Assembly (NCBI GenBank): GCA_020633055.1
Contig: JACKEJ010000004.1
Span: 62,001-126,000, forward strand
Origin: Sandaracinaceae bacterium
Lineage (GTDB): Bacteria > Myxococcota_A > Polyangia > Polyangiales > Houyiibacteriaceae
Length of the DNA: 64,000 bases
Reading direction: 5' to 3'
Positions 1-10,369 of this stretch are shown piece by piece. The position numbers and the translations under genes are program-made. Under the pieces are notes generated by a model that did no database searches, had not been told where the DNA came from, and saw only the letters and a list, made by a program, of their open reading frames with translations. Within the stretch, counting starts at the first letter, position 1. Each line of letters starts with the position of its first letter.

Positions 1-567
1 GGCGCGGTGATCGGGCTGCACCAGGCGTTCGTGCCGCTGGCGCGCGCGGAAAACAGCGCGGAACCAGAGCGCGGCCAGCGACTGATCGAGTGCCAGCGCC
101 AGCTGCACGCCGTGACGCAGGCCGACGACGCGAGCTGGCGCCTCTCGGACGACGCGCGCTCGGCGCGGCGCATCCTCGAGGCACGCCTTGGAGCGCTGGG
201 AGCACAAGACGTCGCGCTCCCGACGGACGGCCTGGTGGTCTGCATCGAGTCGCGCTTCTTCCGCCTGTACGAAGACGAATGGCAGGACCTGCGACGCGAT
301 ACCCCCGCACGACGCATCCTCGAGTGTCTGGTGGAGAACCGAGAGGGCATGACGCTGCCCGATCTCCAGGCTGCCGCCTGGCCTGGAGAGCGTATCCGCA
401 AGGACGCCGCGAAGAACCGCGTCCACGTCGCCCTCTCGCGTCTGCGCAGCCGAGGGCTGAAGGCGTTCATCTTGCGTGTGGACGAGCGCTACCTGCTCTC
501 GCAGGACCTGCCGGTCGTACGCCTCGCGCGCATCGACCCGCCCAACTCGGAGGTCGCCGCCGACTGA
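1..567 (+). CDS. C-terminal part of a winged-helix DNA-binding protein (5' truncated by window edge)
   Basis: The frame is open from the first base, so the true start probably lies upstream; a GTG at position 7 is the first possible start inside the window. The last ~110 residues look like a winged-helix domain of the OmpR/PhoB C-terminal type: a basic-aromatic strand (RFFRLYEDEW), a helix (TPARRILECLVEN), the turn-recognition region (MTLPDLQAAAWPGERIRKDAAKNRVHVALSRLRS is spread over about 35 residues) and a final wing strand (AFILRVDERYLLS). The N-terminal part is a helical stretch that I do not recognise. It is probably a transcriptional regulator, but its sensory domain, if any, is outside the window. 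The next gene, pgm, is 99 bases downstream on the same strand; a functional link is not shown. Confidence 0.6.
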   Translation, partial: GAVIGLHQAFVPLARAENSAEPERGQRLIECQRQLHAVTQADDASWRLSDDARSARRILEARLGALGAQDVALPTDGLVVCIESRFFRLYEDEWQDLRRDTPARRILECLVENREGMTLPDLQAAAWPGERIRKDAAKNRVHVALSRLRSRGLKAFILRVDERYLLSQDLPVVRLARIDPPNSEVAAD

Positions 568-666
568 CGCGCCGAGACGCAGATGTCTCGGCGTGTCTCG
601 GCGCGAACGCGATGATCCAGAGCGCGTCGCGCGTGACGGTACGACGTGGAGTGCCATGCTACGCGC

Positions 667-2307
<1,641 letters not shown>

Positions 2308-2400
2308 TCACGGCCATACCGCGCAGCAGTCGCGACCGTGGGCGCGCTGCGCGCTCGATGCCAAGTGCCTCGGCACGCTTCGCCGCGCGTGCCTCTCGGT

Positions 2401-2991
2401 TCAGCCCTCGTCGAGGCCCACGCGGGCTGCGAAGCGGACGATGTCCGGGATGGTCTCGACGCCGAGCTTCATCCGAATGCGGCGAGCGTAGGTGTGAACC
2501 GTGCTGCTCGAGAGCCCGAGCTCGATGGCGATCACCTTGAGAGGCTTGCCGGCGACGATGCCCCGAAAGATCTCGCGCTCGCGCTGGCTGAAGCCCAGTG
2601 AGCCGCGGGTCGGCGCGGCGCTGGTGAACGTGCCGCCCGCCGCGACGGATCGGATGGCCTCCGCCAAGCTGGCGAGGTCCTGCGACTTCCCGACCACGGC
2701 GCGCGCCCCGGCCCCTGCGAGCTCCCCCAGCACGCTAGTCTCGGAGTACAGCGTGAAGACGACGATCGGGATACCGCGCGCCGCGAGCTCGGTGATGGTG
2801 CGTATGCCGTCGACCCCGGGCATGCGCAGGTCCAGCACCAGCACGTCCGCGCGCGACGCTGCGTAGACCTCGGCCAAGCCGTCGGCGCTGGTCGCGCGTC
2901 CGGCCACCTCGAGGCCGTCCTCGCTGGCGAGGTAGCGCGCGACGCCCTCGATCACGACGGGGTGATCGTCCGCGAGGAAGACCCGGATCAT
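2401..2991 (-). CDS. NarL/FixJ-family response regulator
   Basis: A 196-residue two-component response regulator. The receiver domain (about 1-120) shows the acidic pair D8-D9, phosphoacceptor D54 in VLDLRMPG, the conserved Thr in VVFTLYSE and the Lys in VVGKSQ. A LuxR-type helix-turn-helix follows (about 135-190; FSQREREIF...GLSSSTVHTYARRIRMKLG). The frame stays open upstream, but the start is set at MIRVFLADDHP, the canonical receiver beginning, whose ATG overlaps the stop of the kinase gene by four bases (ATGA). It is therefore translationally coupled to its cognate kinase. Phosphorylation by that kinase should drive DNA binding; the target genes cannot be read from the window. Confidence 0.93.
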   Translation of the reverse strand: MIRVFLADDHPVVIEGVARYLASEDGLEVAGRATSADGLAEVYAASRADVLVLDLRMPGVDGIRTITELAARGIPIVVFTLYSETSVLGELAGAGARAVVGKSQDLASLAEAIRSVAAGGTFTSAAPTRGSLGFSQREREIFRGIVAGKPLKVIAIELGLSSSTVHTYARRIRMKLGVETIPDIVRFAARVGLDEG

Positions 2992-4352
2992 GCGCTCACC
3001 TCCGGCGCTTCCGCAGGGGGCGCGCTCTGCCGCGGAAGGACGGCCACCACGCGCGTGCCACCACCGGGCGCCCCCTCGACCAGGAGCGTCCCGCCCTGCT
3101 CTTCCACGCGCTCCCGCATCCCCGCGAGCCCGAAGCCTCGTTGCCCACCGTCGGCGGGGATGCCCCGACCGTCGTCCTGGATGACGGCCGTGAGCGTGGT
3201 CAGCTCGCGGCGGACCGACACCCGCGCGGTGCGCGCCTCGGCGTGCTTCATGATGTTGGTGAGGCTCTCCTGCACGACGCGCAGACACATCTCGCGCACG
3301 GCGAGGGGCGGCTCCCAGCCTCGCATGTCGAGCTCGATCTCGATCTCGACGCGCCCGAGGGAGCGGAACATCTCGACCAGATCCTCAACGGCCACCTCGA
3401 ACGGGAGATCGCTCTCGCGCAGGGCGCCGACCACGCTACGCGCCGAGCGCTCGATGTCCTCGACGATGAAGCGCAGGCTGGCGAGGTCGCGGATGTCGAC
3501 CGAGGAGCCGACGGTGCGCTCCAGGTTCTGGAGCCCGGCGCGCGCCGAGACGATGAGCTGACCCATGTCGTCGTGCAGCATGCGCGCGAGCTGACGACGC
3601 TCTTCGGCGCGCACCGACTCGGCGCGGTCGATCACCGCCACCACGCTCTCGGCCTGCAGCTTGACCTCCTGCGCGAGGCCCGCGTTGTCGCGCGAGAGCA
3701 GCTCGCTCTGAGCCTGTGCCTCGCTGCGCAGCACGAAGAGCTCACGCGAGGCGCGCTGCAGGCGGTCCCCGAAGTACGTGAGCACGACCGTTACGAGGAT
3801 GAGATGAAGGATGCCGATGTAGGCGTACTGGAACCCGAGGTGGCTCGGGTGGAAGCCGAAGAACATCACGAGGAACGGCAGCAGCAGACAGAGCGTGAAG
3901 GCGACGCGGTCACGCAGCGACGCGGGCAGGCCGAGGCCGACGCAGGGCGCCAGGTACGTGATGTAGAAGAAGGGGCCGTCCATGCCGCCCAGGAAGCCGA
4001 GGGAGTAGCCCACCAACCCCATCAGGGCCCCCCCCATCAGACAACAGACCAGATGCGGATGACGTTTGGCCGGAGCCCAGTAGGCCAAGAGCAGCGCCCC
4101 AGACGCGCAGGTCACGATCTGCAGTGGGAGCGCGAAGCGCACGCGGGCGTAGGACTCGGTGTGACCGATGAACCACGTGTCCAGCACCAGGCCCACCATC
4201 ATCGCGACGGTCAACACGGCCCCGATGCCGACCAGCATGCGCCGCGCCTCCTCGCGCATGTGTTCTTCCCACGGCGCCTGCATCGCGATGGGGAGCTCGC
4301 GCGTAGGCTGTTGGGAGGCCCCGCTTAGCCAATGGGGTCTGCCGTGAGTCAC
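2988..4352 (-). CDS. Membrane-bound sensor histidine kinase, NarL-type (HisKA_3 + HATPase_c)
   Basis: A 454-residue sensor kinase. The N-terminal ~200 residues contain about six hydrophobic membrane segments (e.g. MLVGIGAVLTVAMMVGLVL, VAFTLCLLLPFLVMFFGF, ILHLILVTVVLTYFG) with no recognisable extracytoplasmic domain. A coiled linker leads into a HisKA_3 dimerisation helix with the phosphoacceptor His260 in the H-box ARMLHDDMGQ. The ATPase domain shows the N-box (VVQESLTNIMKHA), DDGRGIP and GFGLAGMRERV. The start is uncertain: GTG at 4352, or ATG at 4283 (23 residues shorter, just before the first hydrophobic stretch). It is co-transcribed with the response regulator through a 4-base overlap. 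The signal it senses is not deducible. Confidence 0.92.
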   Translation of the reverse strand: MTHGRPHWLSGASQQPTRELPIAMQAPWEEHMREEARRMLVGIGAVLTVAMMVGLVLDTWFIGHTESYARVRFALPLQIVTCASGALLLAYWAPAKRHPHLVCCLMGGALMGLVGYSLGFLGGMDGPFFYITYLAPCVGLGLPASLRDRVAFTLCLLLPFLVMFFGFHPSHLGFQYAYIGILHLILVTVVLTYFGDRLQRASRELFVLRSEAQAQSELLSRDNAGLAQEVKLQAESVVAVIDRAESVRAEERRQLARMLHDDMGQLIVSARAGLQNLERTVGSSVDIRDLASLRFIVEDIERSARSVVGALRESDLPFEVAVEDLVEMFRSLGRVEIEIELDMRGWEPPLAVREMCLRVVQESLTNIMKHAEARTARVSVRRELTTLTAVIQDDGRGIPADGGQRGFGLAGMRERVEEQGGTLLVEGAPGGGTRVVAVLPRQSAPPAEAPEVSA

Positions 4353-4692
4353 CGGGCGATGGTGCGTGGGGCGTCACCGAAAATGAAGCGCAAAGGGCGC
4401 GTGAGCACACAATTTCGTACCCCGTCGTGGGACACGCGAGACACTCGCCAGGGCTACGACCGCCCGCTGAGTGGGGTCGTGTGGGTGTAAAGCTTCCTCC
4501 ACATGTCGGTGGATGTCGCTTCCGATACCCTTGGTGCTGTAGAAATATTCCCGCGTGACGCGATGACTTCGGTCATGTGTCGCACATCACCGCCGCGTCG
4601 TCGGACCTCACGTCCCGGCGCAGCACGGCGCTTCTCCCGATGCAGCTTCACAGGCTGCACGGGGTCTCGTATTCGGCCTGGAGCCAGCGACC
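4353..4692. other. Divergent intergenic region between the kinase and the Tc-like operon
   Basis: About 340 bases without a supported gene, between genes transcribed away from each other, so it should hold promoters for both. Two small stem-loops lie side by side: ATGAC-TTCG-GTCAT at 4563-4576, which would form a UUCG tetraloop in RNA, and ATGTG-TCG-CACAT at 4575-4587. They are in the presumed leader of the large lipoprotein gene that starts at 4693. I could not identify a convincing -35/-10 pair. Confidence 0.4.
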
Positions 4693-7600
4693 ATGACGCG
4701 TTCCCGTTCCCCCTTCGTGTTCGTTCTGACCGTGGCCGTTGGCCTGACCGTGGCGGCGCTGGGCTGCGACTCCGGCTCCATGATGGACGGCGAGGGCGAC
4801 CCTTCGTGCCCCACCGGGACCCTCGAGTGTCCCTGCTCGTCGACGGGAGGCTGCGGCCTCGACGCGGAGGGCGAGCTGCTCCAGTGCGTCGCGGGGGTGT
4901 GCCTCTTGCCGACCTGTCCCGTGGGAACCATCGGATGCGAGTGTACGCTGGCCGGGCGCTGCACCTCCTCCGGGGCGCAGTGCAGCGACGGGCTGTGCGT
5001 GAACGCCAACTGCACGCCCGGTGAGGAGGGCTGCGCCTGCGCCAATGGCATCTCGTGCGGCGTAGGGCTCTTCTGCCGCGCGGGCACCGTGTGCGTGGAC
5101 CAGACGGGCTTCGAGGGCGGGGAGTGCTTGGCCAACATGACGTGCAACCCGGGCGCGCGCTGCGATCCCGCGCAAGAGCGCTGCATCTACTGCGACCGGG
5201 GCACGGAGGGCTGCCACTGCACGGAGCTGGGCGTGTGCGACGCGGGGCTCTCCTGCGCGGCTGGTATGTGCGTCTCGCGCAACAACCTGCCGCCCGCCGA
5301 CCCCGCCTGCTACACGCCCTGCCGTCGTGATCTGGGCGAGGGGGCGAGCCGGCGCGTGTGCGACGCGGACGGTCTCCTCGCAGGTTGCATCGACGACCAG
5401 ACGTGTGACCGCGGCAGCTGCGTCCAGCCTGGGCAGACGAAGCCCACCTGCACCAGCGACGTGGACTGCCCCTTCTTCCAGGCGTGCCTGGGTGGCGGCT
5501 GCTACTCCAACTGCGAGACCAACCTCGACTGCCCCGGCGGGCGCGCGTGTTACCAGCGCGTCTGCCGCGTGCCCTGCTCGCTCACGACGGGCAGCGCGCG
5601 GTGCCCGCTGAACGAGAGCTGCGACTCGCGCGACGGACAGACGGGCTACTGCGTGCCGGTGGCCCCGCCCCCCGACGAACCGATCGAGCTTCCGTCCGGG
5701 GGCGCGCTCTCGATCGACATCGGCCGGGGCACCGAGTTCACCAGCCTGCGGACCTCGGGGAACGTGGTGCTGCGCAACGCGGGCGAGGCGCAGACCGTCA
5801 CCATCCGCAAGCTCAGCCACACCATCACCATGCCCAACGGCGCGACCGAGACCGTCGAGCTCGCGCCCGACCGGGCGACGGGCGCACCCCTGCCGTGCGG
5901 GGGAGCCTCGGTGGATTGCCCGCTCTGGTGGCTCGAGCTGGGCACGGGGAGCTCGACCACGCGCATGGGCAGCTTCGACGTCGAGGTGCCGGGCAACTGC
6001 GACAACGACTGCCCGAGCATCAGCATCGGCAACACTCAGGGCTCGCCGGGCGTGCGCTACGAAGGGCGCATCCTCGTCTCGGGTCCAGGCGGCTCGCAGG
6101 AGTTCACGCTGCGCTACGCGGAGGACGCCTCGGGGCGCTGGGAGGGGCAGGTGCACTACTTCACCGACTTCCACGACGAGGGGCTCGACGAGTGGCTCGA
6201 GCGCGACGACCGCAGCGACGTGACCGACGTGGAGAACGCGCTCATCCAACGCTGGGGCGCGTTCCGGCGCGGCAACCTCGAGAGCTGGGACGAGTTCCAG
6301 GCGGTCCTGACCGCGACCCGCACGGGCTCGTGGCAACAGCCTCGTGTGCAGGAGCTGTGCGACGCCGTCACGGGCGGGAGCGCCAACGCGGTGTGCTACC
6401 CCTACTCCAACCGCGCGGGCGTGCGCGTGTACGTGCAGGACGCGAACGCGGCGCGCGTCCCCAGCGCCACGACGGAGCTGCCCATGGCGCTCCACCTGCG
6501 CAGTGGCGGCACGACGTCCACCATCCTGTCGGGACGCGTGGACTCGGAGACCGCGCTGCACTACCCGAACAACCCGGCCGTCTCGATCCGCCTCACCACG
6601 GATCCGGCGGGCGTAGGCGCCTGTGACCCCGCGGTCCCCGGGGCATGTGTGGTCTACGTGCAGGACCTGAACATTGCGGCCACGGTCGGTGGACGGTACG
6701 TGTCGGACGACGGGTCCTGCGCGGCGGGCTATCTGGCCAAGACGGTACCGTGGCTGATCCCTGGCTTCACCACCGGGGTGAGCCTGGGCGGCCCGTCGCC
6801 GCGGCGCACGGAGTGCCGTGAGAGCACCCTGCCGTTCTTGGACGACATGGCGGCCAACGTCGACTTTGCCGGGGCCAACCCGGTGCCGGACGGGCTCACG
6901 CGTCAGCGGCGCGTGGAGTTCCTGGACGGAGCGCTGGTCAATCAGCGCGACCTGTTCCTGCTCATCCGCGAGACCTTCGACGGCTTCCTCCCGAGCGAGC
7001 CACCGGTCTCCACTTACGCGTTCGCCGTGCTGCGCCGCGCTCCGCAGGCGCTCGATGAAGAGGACTACGTCGGGAACGAGGTGACCGTGCCGACCCGTAA
7101 CCCTCCCGCCGCCGGCTTCACGTGCAGCGCGGACCTCACCGCCGGGTGGCCCCCCTCGGTCGTCAACGACCCCGACAGGTTCGTGAGGACGCTGATCGAA
7201 GGCTCCGCCGCCGCTTCGACCGAGTTCGGACTGCAGGAGATCCCGCAGGCAGACACGCCAGCGCAGATTCACTACCTGTGCGACGGGCTCTTCGACGGTG
7301 GCGGCGCACTCGAGGTGGTGAGCGAGAACCCGAACGGCCCGACCGCCCCGGACGGGAACGGCTACTTCGCGATCAACGGCGGCGCGGGAGGCTACAACCA
7401 GCACCTGCCCGTCGCCTGCTCCCCGGGCGCCGAGGTGACCTTCTTCTACACGGGCACGGCCATGTCGGAGTTCGCGGTCATCAACCACGGCTGCCAGGCG
7501 ACCGCCTCGTGTGACGAAACGCTCGCCGCTTGGACCGGCACCGTCGCGCGGGAGCTGGACCCCACGTTCTTGTGCATCAACCCGAACCAGGTGCGCTGCG

Positions 7601-10368
7601 ACGACGACATCACCGACCTGCGCGATGGGAAGCGCTTCTTCCGGCGCACCGCGTCCTCGACGGGGGGCTTCTCGCTGCAGAGCCTGGCCTCCGTGGTGAA
7701 CGAGGCCTTCCGCTACAAGACGCGCTTCCAGAGCGACCTGAACGTGGGGACCGAGGTGGGGTTCGCGCCGGCAGTCTGCGGGCCGAACGCCAACCAGACG
7801 CCCTACTGCTACGACCCCGCGGAGATCGAGCACGCCCGCGCGCGCATCGACTGCCTGCTGAGCATCTACACGAACCGCATCGGAGAGCTCTCCCCCACGG
7901 TGCGCACGCAGCTCGAGCGGTTCCTACGCGCGAACCACGCGCAGAGTGCCAGCGGAGACGACGGCTTCGAGCGCCTCTACGCCGAGCTGTTGGTCATGTT
8001 GGGCGACGAGGAGCTGACACAGGCGTTCGCGTCGCGCTTCGACCTCGCCGCGGTCAACACGCGGGACTTCGAGGGGGCCGAGTTCGAGACCGACGGAATC
8101 AACCTGTCCGGCGTGGCGGGCGCGGAGATGTCCCGGCTCTACGCCGCGGTCCAGTACTACCAGTTCGCGCTCGACCGCCTGTACGAGTCGGGCCCGCACC
8201 TGGACGTCGCGCTGCGACGGGCGAACACCGCGACGGAGACCAACTTCGTGTCGCCCCAGACCGTGACGCTGTACCTCAGCCGTCTGGTGCGCGCGAGCGC
8301 GCAGAAGGCGCTGGCCTGGAGCGAGATCGCGAAGCGCTACCGCGACTTCAACAACCCCACCCTGGCGCGACGCGTCCTCGAGCGCGCGTACGCTCAGACG
8401 TACCTGGAGTCGGCGCTGCTCTCGCGACTGATGCTCGCCATCGCGGAGCAGACCGGGCTCTCGTTCGTCGGGCAGATCCAGGCGGAGCTGCAGCAGGTGC
8501 AGCGCACGTATCGCATCGCCATGCTCGACATGCGCGAAGTGTTCGAGGACATCGTCCGCGGCGCCACGTTCTTCGGCTATCCCCCCGAGTACGTGCCATT
8601 CCCGGCGCTGGACCCCAACTCCAGCGAGAACGGCTTCGAGTCGCTCCTCAACATCGCGCGGCAGCGCCTCCAGATCGCGAAGGAGCGCGAGGTCATCGCC
8701 TTCGAGTCGCTGCTGAGCGGGGCGGTGGACTCGGCGCAATTCCAGTCCGAGCTGACGCGGGTGCGCAACACGTACGAGGACCAACTGGCCACGGCGTGCG
8801 GCACCTTCCGCGGCAGCGACGGCGTCACCTACCCTGCGATCGCCCGCTACGCGGACCGCAACGAGCTCGCGGTGATCACGGGTGACCCATGCGGCACGTT
8901 CCCGAACGGCACCATCTACGAACAGATGCTGGAGGTGGACGCCGCGTCGGCGGCACTCGAGGCCGTGACCACGCGGTACCGCAACACCGTCGCCGAGATC
9001 GAAGACGAGATCACGAGGGTGTCGGCGCAGTGCGGCTTGATCCGGGAACAGGCCGAGTTCGAATACAACGCCGGCCAGCAGACCCGCACCCTGACCCGCG
9101 ACCTCGAGACGGCCCGCGTCGTGATGGGCGGGGTGGTGCGCGCGCTCAACACCGTCAAGGACGCCCTCGACTCGTACTCGGGCTGCCTCGCCGCCACGTT
9201 GCCCGACGGCAAGATCAGCTGCGGCGCGCTCGCCACCGTGGCGGGCGTGCTCGGAGGTGTCGCGGCCGCGACCGAGACCGGCGCTGAGATCGCCGCGGCG
9301 GCCGTCGAGGACGAGATCGCCGGGAAGCGGCTGGAGACGGCGCGCGTGCTCTCCGAGCGGGCGTGCGAGGTGCAGGAGATCGACTCCGCGCCGCGCACGG
9401 CGAACCTGGTGCGCAGCCTGGACGAGATCACCCTCGAGGCGCTGCGCGCGCAGGTGCAGCTCGAGCTGCAGATCGCCCAGGTGCAGCGTTCCTACAGCGA
9501 GGCCCAGCGCCTCCAGGAGCGTCAGCGCGAGGCTACGCAGCAGCTCATCGACGTGGAGGCGGCGCGGAACGACCCGAACGTCCGCATCTTCCGCAACGAG
9601 TCGATCATCAACGCGGACATCGCGTTCGACGACGCCATGCGAGCGGCGTACCGCGCGACGCGCATGTTCGAGTACTACACCAGCACGAGCTACGCGCGGC
9701 TCGACGAGCTGTTCCTCATCCGCCTCGCGGCGCGCGGGCGCCCGAACCTCGAGAACTACCTGACCGACCTCGAGAACGCCTTCCAAGACTTCGAGGAGGA
9801 CCTGGGCCTACCCGACAACCGCGTTGCGGTCCTCTCGTTGCTGGACGACATTCTCCAGATCCCGTTCGCGGACGAGGCTGGCGATCCCATCGCACAGAAC
9901 GAGCGCATTCGGATGATGCAGGACATCCTCGCCGACCCCGGCAGGCTGGACGCGAACGGCTACATCACCATCCCGTTCGGGACCGACTTCAGCCAGCTGT
10001 CCCCGCTCACACGCAACCACAAGATCCGCTACATCGAGGCCAACGTGGTGGCCACGGACGTCGGGGACCAGCTCGGCCGCATCTATCTGCGGCAGCGCGG
10101 CACGTCGATCATCCGGACGATCGACGACCAGACCTCGTACTTCGTGTTCCCGGTCCGAACGGCCGTAGTGGACGCGATCTTCAATGGGAGCCGCGTGTTC
10201 GCCGCCGACGTCTACCCGAACTACCGCCACAGAGACCGCCCCTACGCCCACACGATGTGGGAGCTGGTGATCAACCAGCGCGACGAGCAGGTGAACCGCG
10301 ACATCAACCTGCGGTCGCTCTCCGACATTCAGCTCTTCATCCACTACACGGACTTCACGGTGTTCTGA
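4693..10368 (+). CDS. Giant Cys-rich lipoprotein with TcA-like helical pore and C-terminal TcB-binding-like domain
   Basis: 1,891 residues. A signal peptide ends in a lipobox (VAALGC, Cys25), so the mature protein should be lipid-anchored. Residues ~25-320 are a string of Cys-rich, EGF/disintegrin-like modules. Residues ~330-1040 are predominantly beta-like and unassigned. From ~1046 the sequence is long amphipathic helix, including a Gly/Ala-rich hydrophobic tip (~1510-1546, core ATVAGVLGGVAAATETGAEI) between two helical arms. A C-terminal beta-rich domain (~1757-1891) ends in SDIQLFIHYTDF. This order (helix, apolar tip, helix, AYRATRMFEYY-type helix, beta domain ending in SD-hydrophobic-HYT) matches what I know of the channel and TcB-binding part of Tc-toxin TcA subunits. 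That homology is inference from remembered sequences, not a search. The canonical TcA N-terminal shell is absent. The next gene starts after one base. Confidence 0.6.
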   Translation: MTRSRSPFVFVLTVAVGLTVAALGCDSGSMMDGEGDPSCPTGTLECPCSSTGGCGLDAEGELLQCVAGVCLLPTCPVGTIGCECTLAGRCTSSGAQCSDGLCVNANCTPGEEGCACANGISCGVGLFCRAGTVCVDQTGFEGGECLANMTCNPGARCDPAQERCIYCDRGTEGCHCTELGVCDAGLSCAAGMCVSRNNLPPADPACYTPCRRDLGEGASRRVCDADGLLAGCIDDQTCDRGSCVQPGQTKPTCTSDVDCPFFQACLGGGCYSNCETNLDCPGGRACYQRVCRVPCSLTTGSARCPLNESCDSRDGQTGYCVPVAPPPDEPIELPSGGALSIDIGRGTEFTSLRTSGNVVLRNAGEAQTVTIRKLSHTITMPNGATETVELAPDRATGAPLPCGGASVDCPLWWLELGTGSSTTRMGSFDVEVPGNCDNDCPSISIGNTQGSPGVRYEGRILVSGPGGSQEFTLRYAEDASGRWEGQVHYFTDFHDEGLDEWLERDDRSDVTDVENALIQRWGAFRRGNLESWDEFQAVLTATRTGSWQQPRVQELCDAVTGGSANAVCYPYSNRAGVRVYVQDANAARVPSATTELPMALHLRSGGTTSTILSGRVDSETALHYPNNPAVSIRLTTDPAGVGACDPAVPGACVVYVQDLNIAATVGGRYVSDDGSCAAGYLAKTVPWLIPGFTTGVSLGGPSPRRTECRESTLPFLDDMAANVDFAGANPVPDGLTRQRRVEFLDGALVNQRDLFLLIRETFDGFLPSEPPVSTYAFAVLRRAPQALDEEDYVGNEVTVPTRNPPAAGFTCSADLTAGWPPSVVNDPDRFVRTLIEGSAAASTEFGLQEIPQADTPAQIHYLCDGLFDGGGALEVVSENPNGPTAPDGNGYFAINGGAGGYNQHLPVACSPGAEVTFFYTGTAMSEFAVINHGCQATASCDETLAAWTGTVARELDPTFLCINPNQVRCDDDITDLRDGKRFFRRTASSTGGFSLQSLASVVNEAFRYKTRFQSDLNVGTEVGFAPAVCGPNANQTPYCYDPAEIEHARARIDCLLSIYTNRIGELSPTVRTQLERFLRANHAQSASGDDGFERLYAELLVMLGDEELTQAFASRFDLAAVNTRDFEGAEFETDGINLSGVAGAEMSRLYAAVQYYQFALDRLYESGPHLDVALRRANTATETNFVSPQTVTLYLSRLVRASAQKALAWSEIAKRYRDFNNPTLARRVLERAYAQTYLESALLSRLMLAIAEQTGLSFVGQIQAELQQVQRTYRIAMLDMREVFEDIVRGATFFGYPPEYVPFPALDPNSSENGFESLLNIARQRLQIAKEREVIAFESLLSGAVDSAQFQSELTRVRNTYEDQLATACGTFRGSDGVTYPAIARYADRNELAVITGDPCGTFPNGTIYEQMLEVDAASAALEAVTTRYRNTVAEIEDEITRVSAQCGLIREQAEFEYNAGQQTRTLTRDLETARVVMGGVVRALNTVKDALDSYSGCLAATLPDGKISCGALATVAGVLGGVAAATETGAEIAAAAVEDEIAGKRLETARVLSERACEVQEIDSAPRTANLVRSLDEITLEALRAQVQLELQIAQVQRSYSEAQRLQERQREATQQLIDVEAARNDPNVRIFRNESIINADIAFDDAMRAAYRATRMFEYYTSTSYARLDELFLIRLAARGRPNLENYLTDLENAFQDFEEDLGLPDNRVAVLSLLDDILQIPFADEAGDPIAQNERIRMMQDILADPGRLDANGYITIPFGTDFSQLSPLTRNHKIRYIEANVVATDVGDQLGRIYLRQRGTSIIRTIDDQTSYFVFPVRTAVVDAIFNGSRVFAADVYPNYRHRDRPYAHTMWELVINQRDEQVNRDINLRSLSDIQLFIHYTDFTVF

Positions 10369-10369
10369 G

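Noticed and set aside
4648..7833. Minus-strand open frame of 1,061 codons antisense to the TcA-like gene
   Set aside because: It is rich in Arg/Ala/His/Val, has no signal, domain or conserved motif, and mirrors the GC-biased third positions of the real plus-strand gene.
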